48,271 nucleotides of DNA, taken from NCBI GenBank assembly GCA_910584595.1, contig CAJUBQ010000031.1, positions 1 through 48,271 of the forward strand, written 5' to 3'. The position numbers and the translations under genes were made by a program. This document shows positions 31,488 through 41,301 of this stretch, piece by piece (position 1 is the stretch's first letter; each line of letters opens with the position of its first letter). The notes below the pieces were generated by a model. It did not search any database and was not told where the DNA came from. It saw only the letters and a list, made by a program, of their open reading frames with translations. The stretch comes from an uncultured Eubacterium sp. (GTDB lineage Bacteria; Bacillota; Clostridia; Lachnospirales; Lachnospiraceae).

Positions 31488-32972
31488 ATGACGAGTCAGA
31501 CATTGCGGGAAGCGCGCAAATATGAAGAGGCTTCTGAAAAATTAATCAAAAAGGAGGAACGGCCATCGTTTCATCTGTCGGTAAGAACCGGATGGATGAA
31601 TGATCCGAATGGTTTTTCTTTTTATAAAGGACAGTATCATTTATTTTACCAGTATTATCCGTATGATTCCCAGTGGGGAGATATGCACTGGGGCCATGCG
31701 GTAAGCAGCGACCTGCTGCACTGGGAATATCTGCCTGCCGCGCTGGCGCCGGATGAATGTTATGACAGAGACGGATGTTTTTCCGGCAATGCCATTGAGC
31801 TGCCGGATGGGCGACAGCTGCTGATGTATACCGGAGTTGTGCGGGAACGGCAAAAAAACGGCGGTATCAGTGAAGTTCAAACACAGTGTCTTGCAGTTGG
31901 AGACGGGATGGATTATGAAAAATACGAAAAAAACCCGGTACTGGACGAAAAAGACCTGCCGGAAGGATGCAGCAGATTTGATTTTCGCGACCCAAAACTG
32001 TGGAAAAAGGAAGACGGAACCTATTGCTGTATCGCCGGAAACCGAGCGGCGGATGGAAGCGGACAGATTCTTTTGTTTACCAGTCCAAATGGATTTCAGT
32101 GGAATTATAAGAAAGTGCTGTGTGCGAACCATAACCGTTTTGGCCTGATGTGGGAATGCCCGGACTTTTTTCCGCTGGACGGGAAATGGGTATTGTTAGT
32201 CAGTCCGCAGGATATGCGCCCGCAGGGGTTTGAGTACCATAATGGAAACGGGACGCTGTGCCTGATCGGCGATTATGAGGAACATACGGATACATTTACG
32301 GAAGAATGCAACCAGGCGGTAGATTATGGCATTGATTTTTATGCTTCCCAGACGGCGCTTTCTCCGGACGGAAGACGCATTCTGATCGGATGGATGCAAA
32401 ACTGGGACACATGCAGCCTGCGTCAGCCGGATCAGCCTTGGTACGGGCAGATGAGCCTTCCAAGGGAACTGTCCATAAAAAATGGAAGACTGTGTCAGCA
32501 GCCGGTACGGGAATTGGAAGCCATGCGCAGGAACAGGGTATGCTATAAAAATGTAACAGTGGAAGGAACTGTGCGGCTGGATGGCGTCCGGGGGCGTATG
32601 GCTGATATCGAGCTGGTGATACGGCCGGCGGACGCATCAGATCTGTACCATAAATTTGCGGTTCGTTTTGCGCAAAATGAAGAATTTTACACATCCCTGA
32701 GTTTTCGTCCGCGTGAATCCATCCTGAAAATCGATCGGAAATTTTCAGGCTCCAGAAGGGCGATTATCCATCAGCGCAGGAGCCTGATACGCAGCCGGAA
32801 TGGAGAACTGCGGCTGCGCATTATCCTGGACCGCTTCAGCGCGGAGGTGTTTGTCAATGACGGGGAGCAGGTAATGACGGCGACGATGTATACAGAGCAG
32901 GAGGCTGACGGTATTTCGTTTTATGCAGAAGGGGCGGCTGTGATTGATGTTGTGAAATATGAACTTTTTTAA
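31488..32972 (+). CDS. GH32 beta-fructofuranosidase / sucrose-6-phosphate hydrolase
   Basis: Hydrolyses sucrose or short fructans. It has 494 residues and no signal peptide, so it acts in the cytoplasm on imported sugar. All three GH32 catalytic residues are visible: nucleophile D39 in WMNDPNG, transition-state D168 in FRDPKLW and acid/base E223 in WECPDFF. A beta-propeller (about 28-330) is followed by the usual C-terminal beta-sandwich. TTGGAGG precedes the ATG. Because import is by an ABC system rather than a PTS, the substrate is probably unphosphorylated. It is the last gene of the operon. Confidence 0.93.
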   Translation: MTSQTLREARKYEEASEKLIKKEERPSFHLSVRTGWMNDPNGFSFYKGQYHLFYQYYPYDSQWGDMHWGHAVSSDLLHWEYLPAALAPDECYDRDGCFSGNAIELPDGRQLLMYTGVVRERQKNGGISEVQTQCLAVGDGMDYEKYEKNPVLDEKDLPEGCSRFDFRDPKLWKKEDGTYCCIAGNRAADGSGQILLFTSPNGFQWNYKKVLCANHNRFGLMWECPDFFPLDGKWVLLVSPQDMRPQGFEYHNGNGTLCLIGDYEEHTDTFTEECNQAVDYGIDFYASQTALSPDGRRILIGWMQNWDTCSLRQPDQPWYGQMSLPRELSIKNGRLCQQPVRELEAMRRNRVCYKNVTVEGTVRLDGVRGRMADIELVIRPADASDLYHKFAVRFAQNEEFYTSLSFRPRESILKIDRKFSGSRRAIIHQRRSLIRSRNGELRLRIILDRFSAEVFVNDGEQVMTATMYTEQEADGISFYAEGAAVIDVVKYELF

Positions 32973-33035
32973 AGCTTATAAGAGACTATCCGCGATTTGC
33001 ATAAGAATACGAGGAGAAGGAGGATCTATCGGACA

Positions 33036-33122
33036 ATGTTTGATTTTTTGATGCAGAACGTCAAAGAAAAGTATTATGCAAAAGTAAAGGAACAGTTTGC
33101 TGACAAAAGAATAATTCATTAA
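33036..33122 (+). CDS. Possible 28-residue peptide
   Basis: MFDFLMQNVKEKYYAKVKEQ and eight more residues, ending at TAA 33120-33122. AAGGAGG lies about 13 bases upstream, a little far. It is charged and amphipathic. It could be a small protein or a decayed gene start. The rest of 32973-33282 holds only the next promoter. Confidence 0.3.
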   Translation: MFDFLMQNVKEKYYAKVKEQFADKRIIH

Positions 33123-33179
33123 AAAGGAAAAATTGGAAATTCTATCCAATGAATATTTAAATTTTCATGAAATATCTTG

Positions 33180-33208
33180 TTGAAAACACCAGATGTTTAT
33201 GTTATATT
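33180..33208 (+). promoter_or_regulatory. Promoter of the amino-acid permease
   Basis: TTGAAA (33180-33185), 17 bases, TATATT (33203-33208). Confidence 0.65.
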
Positions 33209-33282
33209 TATATATGTGTTGTCGATAATCTACAATTATGATTTGATTTGGCAGCATGAAATATTGCATTGGAGGAAATATT

Positions 33283-34719
33283 ATGAAGGATACAAAAAAG
33301 ATGAACTGGTATACGCTGGCGTTTATTGCTTTTTCCGGTGTATGGGGATTTGGAAATGTATTAAACGGCTTTGTATATTTTAATGGAATTCAGGTCATTT
33401 TCAGCTGGATTTTAATGTTTGCGCTTTATTTTATACCTTACACGCTGATGGTCGGAGAACTGGGTTCTGCGTTTAAAACGTCCGGCGGCGGCGTCAGTTC
33501 CTGGATCCATAATACGATGGGGCCAAAGCTTGCATATTATGCAGGATGGACTTACTGGGCTTGTCACATTACTTATATTGCAAGCAAGGGCAGCGGCGGG
33601 CTGAAGGCTCTTAGCTGGGCGGTGTTCCGTAACGCGGAAACATACGATACGTTTCCGACGATCGGTGTACAGCTGGCGACGCTGGCAGTATTTTTGTTTT
33701 TCTGCTGGGTAGCAAGCCGCGGGCTGAATCCGCTGAAAAAGCTTGCGTCTATTGCGGGGACCAGTATGTTTGTAATGTCGATTTTGTACATTCTGCTGAT
33801 GTTTGCGGCTCCGGCGATCAATCCGGGCGGCGGGTATGTTTCCATGGATTTCAGCATAAAGAACCTGATCCCTCAGTTTAATATCGGATATTTTACCTCT
33901 TTGTCGATTCTTGTATTTGCTGTAGGAGGATGTGAGAAAATTTCTCCGTATGTTAATAAGGTAAAAGATCCGGCAAAAGGATTCCCGAAAGGTATGATCT
34001 GCCTGGCGGTTATGGTTGTGGCATGTGCCATTCTTGGGACAATCGCGATGGGAATGATGTTTGATCCGTCTGTGATCAACAGCAGCGATGAAGTGTTTAA
34101 TTCCTATGTGTCAAACGGCTCTTACTGGGCATTTCAAAAGCTGGGGCAATATTACGGGATGGGAGATGTTTTGCTCGTGCTGTATGCGCTTTGTAATATG
34201 ATTGGCCAGTTTGCAGTGCTGGTAGTCAGTATTGACGCTCCGCTTCGTATGCTGCTGGATAATGAAGACTCCAAAGAATTTGTTCCGAGTGCGCTGCTTA
34301 AGAGAAATGAGCAGGGAGCTTATGTGAATGGCATCAAGCTGATTATTGCGTTGTCAGGAAGCATCATACTTGTTCAGTCATTTGTACCGGGAGCAGCAGC
34401 CGTATTGGCACAGCTGAACAAGCTGAATTCTGTATGTATGCCGCTTCGTTATTTATGGGTGTTCGTGGGATATCTTGCACTTAGAAAAGCGTATGATTCC
34501 ATATCGGCTGAGTATCGTTTTGTGAAAAATCAGGCAGTCGCCAAATTTTTTGGAGCATGGTGCTTTGTGCTGACGGCAGCATGTTGTATCCTGGGCATGT
34601 ATTCGAAAGATATATTTACGATGGCGTTAAATATTATTACTCCGATTGTGCTGACAGCATTAGGCATGATTATGCCGTATCTTGCAAAACGGGAGAGACA
34701 AAGAAAATTAATAAAATAG
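33283..34719 (+). CDS. APC-superfamily amino-acid permease/antiporter
   Basis: A 478-residue membrane protein with about twelve predicted helices. The N-terminal region WYTLAFIAFSGVWGFGNV is the unwound helix-1 region of APC transporters. MVGELGSAFKTSGGGVSSWI (helix 2) resembles the glutamate/GABA-antiporter (GadC-like) branch. Its substrate is probably an amino acid, but which one cannot be read from sequence. TTGGAGG precedes the ATG at 33283. It stands before an M18 aminopeptidase, so the two may serve amino-acid nutrition, although a terminator lies between them. Confidence 0.87.
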   Translation: MKDTKKMNWYTLAFIAFSGVWGFGNVLNGFVYFNGIQVIFSWILMFALYFIPYTLMVGELGSAFKTSGGGVSSWIHNTMGPKLAYYAGWTYWACHITYIASKGSGGLKALSWAVFRNAETYDTFPTIGVQLATLAVFLFFCWVASRGLNPLKKLASIAGTSMFVMSILYILLMFAAPAINPGGGYVSMDFSIKNLIPQFNIGYFTSLSILVFAVGGCEKISPYVNKVKDPAKGFPKGMICLAVMVVACAILGTIAMGMMFDPSVINSSDEVFNSYVSNGSYWAFQKLGQYYGMGDVLLVLYALCNMIGQFAVLVVSIDAPLRMLLDNEDSKEFVPSALLKRNEQGAYVNGIKLIIALSGSIILVQSFVPGAAAVLAQLNKLNSVCMPLRYLWVFVGYLALRKAYDSISAEYRFVKNQAVAKFFGAWCFVLTAACCILGMYSKDIFTMALNIITPIVLTALGMIMPYLAKRERQRKLIK

Positions 34720-34733
34720 TATGTGAGAGTATG

Positions 34734-34763
34734 GGGCTGTCTTATCTGTGACAGCCCTTTCTT
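34734..34763 (+). terminator. Terminator of the permease gene
   Basis: GGGCTGTC (34734-34741) pairs with GACAGCCC (34750-34757), followed by TTTCTT. Confidence 0.8.
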
Positions 34764-34766
34764 AGG

Positions 34767-34793
34767 AATTGTTCAGGTTATTTCTGAACAGTT
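34767..34793. repeat. Palindromic intergenic repeat, copy 4 (diverged)
   Basis: AATTGTTCAG (34767-34776) and CTGAACAGTT (34784-34793) pair with one mismatch around GTTATTT. It shares the GTTCAG/CTGAAC core and GTTAT of the other copies. Confidence 0.45.
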
Positions 34794-34829
34794 CCCCATA
34801 AAGAAGGAACAGAGAAGGAGATGTAAAAT

Positions 34830-36143
34830 ATGTATAAGAAAATATCCGGGGAGATGACAGCTTTTTTAAAGGAGTGTCCGACTGCGTTTCATGCAGTGGA
34901 AACGATCGGAAAGGAACTTGCAGATAACGGTTATGAAAGACTTAGAGAGAACGAGAAGTGGGAGATACAGCCGGGAGGAACTTATTATGTAACAAGAAAT
35001 GACTCCAGTATCATTGCATTCCGTATCGGTACGAGGCTTACGGATTACAGTTTTCATATTGCGGCGTCCCACAGTGATTTTCCGACTTTTAAAATAAAGG
35101 AGCATGCAGAGCTTGAGGTTAAGAAAAAGTATGTGCAGTTGAATACAGAAGGATATGGGGGAATGCTTTGTGCTACATGGTTTGACCGTCCGCTTTCTGT
35201 GGCAGGCAGAGTCATTGTCAAAGAAAAAGATCGTTTGATTCCGAAGCTTATCAATATTGACCGTGATCTGGTTATGATCCCAAGCGTGGCGATTCATATG
35301 AACCGGACAGTAAACGATGGCTATGCTTATAACAAACAAGTGGACATGCTGCCATTATTTGGGGGAGAGGAAAGCAAAAAAGGCGATTTTAAAAAACTCA
35401 TTGCCAGTGCGGCAGGAGTCTCAGAAGAATCCGTTTATGGAAGTGATCTTTATTTGTATAACCGGCAAGAGCCGTCCGTGTGGGGTGCGCAGGAAGAATT
35501 TATATCTTCACAGCATTTGGACGATTTGCAGTGTGCTTATGCGTGTTTAAAAGGATTTTTGGAAGGGCAGCAAGAGAGCGGCATTCAAGTATATGCCTGT
35601 TTTGATAATGAAGAGGTAGGTTCCGGCACAAAGCAGGGGGCAGGCTCTACCTTTTTATATGATATTTTAAGAAGGATTCATTTGGGGCTTGGAATGCCGG
35701 AGGAGGATTATTACCGGGCAGTGGCAGGAAGCTTTATGATAAGTGCAGACAATGCCCATGCAGTGCATCCAAATCATCCGGAAAAAACAGATGCAGAAAA
35801 TTGTGTGTATATGAATGAAGGAATTGTCATAAAATCACATGCGGGGCAGAAGTATACAAGCGATGCGGTAAGTATTGCGCTGTTTCGGGATATTTGTAAA
35901 AAAGCAGACGTCCCGGTACAGTTTTTTGCAAACCGTTCCGATGAAGCAGGCGGAAGCACGTTGGGCAATATTTCTTCCGGAAAGGTTTCCGTTAACGCGG
36001 TAGATATCGGTCTGCCGCAGCTTGCAATGCACTCTGCCTGTGAGACGGCAGGAATAAAAGACACTTATTATATGATAAAAGCGATGAAGCAGTTTTTTTC
36101 TGCACATTTTTATGAAAAAAACGGAAGCATTGTTCTGGAATAA
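34830..36143 (+). CDS. apeB: M18 family aminopeptidase
   Basis: A cytoplasmic zinc aminopeptidase that removes N-terminal residues from peptides. It has 437 residues, normal for M18. Metal and active-site segments are in order: AASHSDFPTFKIK, SSQHLDDLQCAYA, ACFDNEEVGSGTKQGAGS, ADNAHAVHPNHPEK and a C-terminal QLAMHSACETAG. AAGGAGA precedes the ATG. It is followed by a strong bidirectional terminator. Confidence 0.94.
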   Translation: MYKKISGEMTAFLKECPTAFHAVETIGKELADNGYERLRENEKWEIQPGGTYYVTRNDSSIIAFRIGTRLTDYSFHIAASHSDFPTFKIKEHAELEVKKKYVQLNTEGYGGMLCATWFDRPLSVAGRVIVKEKDRLIPKLINIDRDLVMIPSVAIHMNRTVNDGYAYNKQVDMLPLFGGEESKKGDFKKLIASAAGVSEESVYGSDLYLYNRQEPSVWGAQEEFISSQHLDDLQCAYACLKGFLEGQQESGIQVYACFDNEEVGSGTKQGAGSTFLYDILRRIHLGLGMPEEDYYRAVAGSFMISADNAHAVHPNHPEKTDAENCVYMNEGIVIKSHAGQKYTSDAVSIALFRDICKKADVPVQFFANRSDEAGGSTLGNISSGKVSVNAVDIGLPQLAMHSACETAGIKDTYYMIKAMKQFFSAHFYEKNGSIVLE

Positions 36144-36172
36144 AGAAAAAGCGGGCTGGCCCGCTTTTTCTT
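36143..36172. terminator. Bidirectional terminator
   Basis: A 13-bp perfect stem (36143-36155 with 36160-36172) and 4-base loop, A-rich on one side and T-rich on the other. It serves the convergent aminopeptidase and binding-protein genes. Confidence 0.88.
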
Positions 36173-36174
36173 TA

Positions 36175-37695
36175 TTATTTTAAAGCTTCATAATCTTTAT
36201 CTTCATAATCTTTTTTAGCGTCCCAGTTTGGAAATTCAAGATCGCTAAAGTCCATGCCGACAGCTTCACATGCCCGTTTCCATTCTGCGGTAGATTCTTC
36301 TGCAAGCGTTTTTAATGAGGAATCATAATCGATAATGCTTTTTGAAATAATACCTTGTACGATAGCGCCAAGACTCGGCTGCACATCTTTAATTTCAGCA
36401 TAAAAGTCATTGGCTTTTACATTTCTTTTGACAAGTGTCGGAACGGTTTTAGAGGTTTCGGCTGCAATGGTATAGTAGTCCTTCATGATTTTATTGGACA
36501 TATATTCTTCATTAATAGAAGGGATGACGGATACGAAAGTGCCGTCTGATACACATCCCGGCTGGTAGCCATATTCTTCACTGTACAGAGCCATTAAATA
36601 TTCTGCGGCTTCTTTTGGATGCTTGGATTGCTTGTAAATGCCCATCCATGGTGACAATTCACCTGCCTGTACATAGGTGTCGGATACGCCGTCAGGTACC
36701 GGTACAGGAATCACGCCATAGTTCATGTCCGGATAATCCATATCCCATTGTGAAATGCACCACATGCCCTGGCAGAGGAAAGCGGCCTGTCCATGGGCAA
36801 ACAGTTCTCTTGCTTCCGGTGCGCTGATATTAATCGTGTCCGGGTGGATGCTTCCGTCGTCGACCAGACCTTTGATGAGTTCCAGAGCCTGCTTCATTTC
36901 TTTTGTATCATAAGGTGCGGCGCCGTTATCTGTCAGTACTTTTGTCGTTGCGGCTATTTTGCCGCCTGCAGCTGCGGCGAGCGAACGAGCCAGTACATCC
37001 ATGCGGTTTGTCTGTTTTCCGCCGTCTACCAGGCCGTATGTATTACCGTTTCCGTGTTCCGTTACTTTTTTGCAGGCTTCTCTGAATTCGGAATATGTGG
37101 CAGGGATGTCGTTGACGCCAGCTTCGGTTAGAACGTCTTTGTTATAAAAGAACAGACATTGTATCGTCGGCATTACTTCGGTAATCGTATACCAGTCTTC
37201 TCCGATATGCGTTACGCCTTCTTCAAAGGAAAGCGGATCAAATTGTTTGGCAAAGTCCTCCGTAACATAATCATTCATTGGCTGGTACCAGCCTTCTGCA
37301 ACGGCAGTATTTAAAGTAAGGCCGACAGGTATCGGAAACAGGTCCGGACCTTCACCGGATTTTATCATAGTAACAATCGTATTTTTGAACTGGTCAACGG
37401 TTAACATCGTATATTCGATATCGATATTCGGATGTTTTTCCATAAATTTTTTATGAAATTCTTCTCTTTGACCGGCGGAACCATCGCTCCAGTCTACGAC
37501 GCGCAGCGTAATTTTACCTTCTTGGGAATCTTCGGAATCAGACGATGCAGTATCTTTCGTTTCTTCGTCAGGAGTGTCTTTTTTTTCTTCAAGGCTGTCT
37601 GATGCGTTTGTATCCGGCATTGCTCCGCAGCCTGCGAGAGTGGATACAGCCAATACGGCTGTTAACAGAAGTGTTGTGATCTTTCTTTTATTCAT
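36175..37695 (-). CDS. Sugar-binding lipoprotein of the sulfated-glycan importer
   Basis: A 506-residue extracellular solute-binding protein of the CUT1 type. The lipoprotein signal ends TLAGC (lipidated C23). An acidic Ser/Asp/Glu linker (SLEEKKDTPDEETKDTASSD) precedes the binding domain (FHKKFMEKHPNIDIEYTML, GEGPDLFPIPVGLT, LFAHGQAAFLCQGMWCISQW). TGGAGGA precedes the ATG at 37695. It is the last gene of the minus-strand operon sulfatase, permease, permease, binding protein. It probably binds a sulfated sugar or its desulfated product (inference from the operon). Confidence 0.9.
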   Translation of the reverse strand: MNKRKITTLLLTAVLAVSTLAGCGAMPDTNASDSLEEKKDTPDEETKDTASSDSEDSQEGKITLRVVDWSDGSAGQREEFHKKFMEKHPNIDIEYTMLTVDQFKNTIVTMIKSGEGPDLFPIPVGLTLNTAVAEGWYQPMNDYVTEDFAKQFDPLSFEEGVTHIGEDWYTITEVMPTIQCLFFYNKDVLTEAGVNDIPATYSEFREACKKVTEHGNGNTYGLVDGGKQTNRMDVLARSLAAAAGGKIAATTKVLTDNGAAPYDTKEMKQALELIKGLVDDGSIHPDTINISAPEARELFAHGQAAFLCQGMWCISQWDMDYPDMNYGVIPVPVPDGVSDTYVQAGELSPWMGIYKQSKHPKEAAEYLMALYSEEYGYQPGCVSDGTFVSVIPSINEEYMSNKIMKDYYTIAAETSKTVPTLVKRNVKANDFYAEIKDVQPSLGAIVQGIISKSIIDYDSSLKTLAEESTAEWKRACEAVGMDFSDLEFPNWDAKKDYEDKDYEALK

Positions 37696-37738
37696 AAATG
37701 TTTCCTCCAAAATGATAAATGGTTTTGTTGTATTTCCA

Positions 37739-38581
37739 TCAGCTTTTCACAGCGCCGGCAATGCCTTCCACAAAATGTCTCTGCATAAATATGAACAAAA
37801 TAATGACAGGGATAATGGCGATGGTTCCGCCTGCAGCGATGCCGGTCCAGTCAACGGTATTTTCTCCTTTGAATGCATAGAGTCCTACGGCCAGAGTTCT
37901 GGAAGCGGGAGAATTCAGCGTTAATACAAGCGGCAGCATAAATGCATTCCATGCCCATATCGTTTCCATTATAATGACTGTGGTAGCGACTGGTTTGCAT
38001 AGTGGCATCATAATATGGAAAAATGTTCCGAAGAAGTTACAGCCATCCATTTTTGCGGCTTCTTCAAGCTCGTTTGGCACAGATGCAAAGAAACTTGTAA
38101 ACAACAGCAGGAAAATAACATGTGCGCCGCCGGCCTGGGATAAAATAAGCCCCAGTTTTGTTCCGACCAGATGCATACTTTTCACAACCTCATAAGTTGG
38201 AATGATTGTGCTTACAAGAGGGATTGCAATGCTTGCAAGAAAAACCGTCATGCAAAGGCTGCGTCCAAGAAACCGAAAGCGTCCCATAGCGTATCCGGCC
38301 ATCATTGTCATAATCCATACAATGATTACGGAAAAAATAGTAACAATAAACGTGTTGATAAAATAAGTCCCAAAATCTGCCTTGCTCCAGATACGGATAA
38401 CGTTTTCGATGGTTGGAGATTTTGGAATCAGCCCCAGCCGATTTTCAAAAAACTCAGATTGGCTTTTAAAAGAAGCCGAAATCATCCAAATAAAAGGATA
38501 GATCCAGATAAATCCAATACCTGCCAGCAGAAGATGTGTGATGGTGGTTTTTGTTATGCGAACTGCTTTTTCTCCGTTCAT
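37739..38581 (-). CDS. Sugar ABC transporter permease (MalG type)
   Basis: A 280-residue membrane protein with six predicted helices. WIYPFIWMISASFKSQSEFF near the N-terminus and the EAA loop EAAKMDGCNFFGTFFHIMMP are typical of the MalG/CUT1 group. The C-terminus (MQRHFVEGIAGAVKS) is standard. AAGGAGG precedes the ATG. It follows the other permease by 14 bases. Confidence 0.92.
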   Translation of the reverse strand: MNGEKAVRITKTTITHLLLAGIGFIWIYPFIWMISASFKSQSEFFENRLGLIPKSPTIENVIRIWSKADFGTYFINTFIVTIFSVIIVWIMTMMAGYAMGRFRFLGRSLCMTVFLASIAIPLVSTIIPTYEVVKSMHLVGTKLGLILSQAGGAHVIFLLLFTSFFASVPNELEEAAKMDGCNFFGTFFHIMMPLCKPVATTVIIMETIWAWNAFMLPLVLTLNSPASRTLAVGLYAFKGENTVDWTGIAAGGTIAIIPVIILFIFMQRHFVEGIAGAVKS

Positions 38582-38595
38582 GCCGTTATTCCTCC

Positions 38596-39546
38596 TTACA
38601 TTTGCGCATGACTGCTCAGGCGGCTTTTTACAGAATTTAATACAAGGCCGATGATGATGATTGCCACGCCAAAAAACATTGCCGCCGCACTGGCATAGCC
38701 AAGTCTTGGCATGCCGATTTCACTGGAAAATGCATTTCGGTATACATAAGTGGCAATAACGTCTGTTGCATAAAAAGGGCCGCCTTCTGTCATTGTTTTT
38801 ACGATATCAAATACTTTTAATGAATTGATGGTACATAAAATAGCAATAATACCGCCGGTTGGTGCGATCAGAGGAAGTACGATGTGGAAAAAGGTTTTTC
38901 CTCTGCCGGCGCCGTCGATGGTCGCTGCTTCATAGACATCTTTGGAAACCCCTTGCAGGCCGGCGAGCCAATAGATCATGTACGTGCCGCAGTCTTTCCA
39001 AAGCGATATGATTACAAGAGTAGGCAGGGCTGCTTTTGCATCTCCCAAAAAATTCACCGGCTGGTCTAAAATATGCAGGGCAGTCAGCAGATGATTAATG
39101 GGACCCTGCACGCCTAACAGAAAGATCATAATAATACCGACGACAGATGCAGTCGTGATGACCGGGATAAAATACATGGTTCGATAGATGGCGCGCCCTT
39201 TCAGACGTTCGTTATTTAGCATATAAGCCAGGAATAATGATACAGCAAGTTCCAGTGGAACAATCATAAGCATATATTTGAAACTGTTGATAAATGCATT
39301 CCAGAATAAATTGTCCTGCATCAGCTCTTTATAATTGGCTAAACCGACAAAAGTTGCATTTGAGGTCATTCCGGACCAGTCCAGCAGAGAGTATTGAATA
39401 CTGCATAAAATAGGGTATCCCTGGAACAGGATATAAAATCCAACCGCAGGCAGCATGAACAGCCAGCACCATGCATTGATTCTGAGACGTTCTTTTTTCT
39501 TCCGATTTGTGACGGCAGAAATTGGTTCATGTTTTGTTTGGGCCAT
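38596..39546 (-). CDS. Sugar ABC transporter permease (MalF/UgpA type)
   Basis: A 316-residue membrane protein with six predicted helices. The segments INAWCWLFMLPAVGFYILFQ, SLLDWSGMTSNATFVGLANY and the EAA loop EAATIDGAGRGKTFFHIVLP place it in the CUT1 MalF/UgpA group. The start at 39546 follows TGGAGGAA; the frame extends further upstream within the sulfatase gene but has no ribosome site there. Its start overlaps the end of the sulfatase gene by 20 bases, implying coupled translation. No cognate ATPase is encoded nearby. Confidence 0.92.
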   Translation of the reverse strand: MAQTKHEPISAVTNRKKKERLRINAWCWLFMLPAVGFYILFQGYPILCSIQYSLLDWSGMTSNATFVGLANYKELMQDNLFWNAFINSFKYMLMIVPLELAVSLFLAYMLNNERLKGRAIYRTMYFIPVITTASVVGIIMIFLLGVQGPINHLLTALHILDQPVNFLGDAKAALPTLVIISLWKDCGTYMIYWLAGLQGVSKDVYEAATIDGAGRGKTFFHIVLPLIAPTGGIIAILCTINSLKVFDIVKTMTEGGPFYATDVIATYVYRNAFSSEIGMPRLGYASAAAMFFGVAIIIIGLVLNSVKSRLSSHAQM

Positions 39547-41056
39547 ATGTTTTTTCCTCCAATTCATAAAGATTTTTTTTCCGGACTGCAGAAACCATTG
39601 GAAGGCCTGTATCATAATCCAGCTGTCGTGGTTCGTAGCCGTCTTCTTCTTTCTGTCTGGTGAAGCCTTCGTTATTCCACTGTGGGACGAATTCTTTGTT
39701 CCAACATCTGGAAGACCACTGGTAGCCACGATAAGGATCTCTTGTATCGTTCATGTGGCGGATGAGAAGCTGATGGTATTTTTTTATGATATGCAGGCAT
39801 GATGTATCATCGATTCGGTTGTTTATCTCATATGGATCGGATGTAAGATCATAAAATTCATCTTTATCCAGTAAATGAATAGCCAGTTTGTAGTTTTCTG
39901 AGATTACAGCCCGCATTAGCTGCAGTCCGCCGAATCCGTCATGGTCGACTTCATATCTTGTAAATTCCGTAAATACAACATGATTGATCGTTTGTCCGGC
40001 ATCATAAATCTGCGGAAGCATACTCTTTCCTTCCAGAAGCTTTGGAATCGGTAATTCAAAATAGTCCAAAATAGTAGGAGTAATGTCAATGTGTGAAGCA
40101 GGGGAATGAATAACTTTCCCTCGTTCACCTCCCTTGATAATCAGAGGAATATTTGCCACTTCCCGGTACACGGCCGCATTTTTGGAAAAAAGCCTGTGTG
40201 CGCCGAGCATATCACCATGGTCAGAAGTAAATATGACGAGTGCATTCGGACATTTTTTTCGAATGAGATCTAAAATACGTCCGATTTCATGATCTACGAA
40301 GGAGTTGCATCCTAAAAGCAGGGCAAGTGATTCTGATGGCTTGTTGATACTGCTCTCAGGAGCGTATAAGTTACTGCCTGCCCAAAGCTGCTGCATCAAT
40401 GGTTTGTTTTTTAGATCATCTTGAAATCTGGGTGAAGGGTCAAATTTAAAATCCGCATACATCTTGTTATAGGGAGATGGGCACAGAGATGGTGCATGCG
40501 GTTCGTCATAAGAGACGGTAAGGAAAAAGTCCTCTTCACCGTGTTGTTCAAGAAAACGTATTGCCCGGTTGGTGCAGCGGTGTGCGTATGTAAATTCTTT
40601 CGAAAAACCGGAAGAAAACGCTTCCTTAGATTGTCTGGAACGAATCCGTTCATCCACAGTCAGTTCGTCTAAGTAGTTTTTCATATCATACCAATAGTCA
40701 GCATCCCATCCGTCCGGACTTTTTCCAAGTCCGAAATAATCACCACCGTCCAGATGCCATTTGCCGATGTAGCCGCACCGTATGCCGCGGTCTGATAGCC
40801 GTTGCCCGATTGTTTTTACATTTGAACCGAGAGGAACTCCGTTTGTAACCATCCCGTTGGAATGTGGAAACAGTCCCGTAAAGATGGCGCTGCGGGCAGG
40901 GCCGCACACCGGCTGGCAGGTATATGCATTTTCATAACGAATTCCTTCTGCTGCAAGCGCATCCAGGTTTGGCGTATGCATATTTTTATTACCGTAGCAT
41001 TCGAGCATTTCTTTGCAAGTGGTGTCTGTCATTATAAAAATAACCTGTTTTTTCAA
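39527..41056 (-). CDS. Type I sulfatase (Cys-type, formylglycine-dependent)
   Basis: Hydrolyses a sulfate ester, probably on a host or dietary glycan. It has 509 residues. Metal ligands begin at D11 (IMTDTT). The modification motif C51-G-P-A-R reads CxPxR, so C51 must be converted to formylglycine. YIGKWHLDGG and TSDHGDMLGAHRLFSKNAAV are further family segments. The C-terminal half (EFYDLTSDPYEINNR) is typical of sulfatases of this family. There is no signal peptide, so it works inside the cell on imported material. The start codon is TTG, with AAAGGAG eight bases before. The maturase it needs is encoded at 43030-44169. Confidence 0.93.
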   Translation of the reverse strand: MKKQVIFIMTDTTCKEMLECYGNKNMHTPNLDALAAEGIRYENAYTCQPVCGPARSAIFTGLFPHSNGMVTNGVPLGSNVKTIGQRLSDRGIRCGYIGKWHLDGGDYFGLGKSPDGWDADYWYDMKNYLDELTVDERIRSRQSKEAFSSGFSKEFTYAHRCTNRAIRFLEQHGEEDFFLTVSYDEPHAPSLCPSPYNKMYADFKFDPSPRFQDDLKNKPLMQQLWAGSNLYAPESSINKPSESLALLLGCNSFVDHEIGRILDLIRKKCPNALVIFTSDHGDMLGAHRLFSKNAAVYREVANIPLIIKGGERGKVIHSPASHIDITPTILDYFELPIPKLLEGKSMLPQIYDAGQTINHVVFTEFTRYEVDHDGFGGLQLMRAVISENYKLAIHLLDKDEFYDLTSDPYEINNRIDDTSCLHIIKKYHQLLIRHMNDTRDPYRGYQWSSRCWNKEFVPQWNNEGFTRQKEEDGYEPRQLDYDTGLPMVSAVRKKNLYELEEKTYGPNKT

Positions 41057-41301
41057 TATGATTCTCCTTTCCTGTTTGATAAGTACAGTAAGAAACTTTT
41101 GTTATGAACTGTAATTCCTCCTTTCGGGTTAAATAATGTCCTGGTAATTGTGCTTGCAATCATATGTTACAAAAACAGACGGATCAATTCCATTGCGATA
41201 TTTGTTTTTTATATGGACTTTTCTGCTTTTATGTGGTATTCTATCAGGAATCCGAAGACGTATAAAAAGAAGGATTGCCCAAGCGGCGGAAAGAGGAATC
41301 A

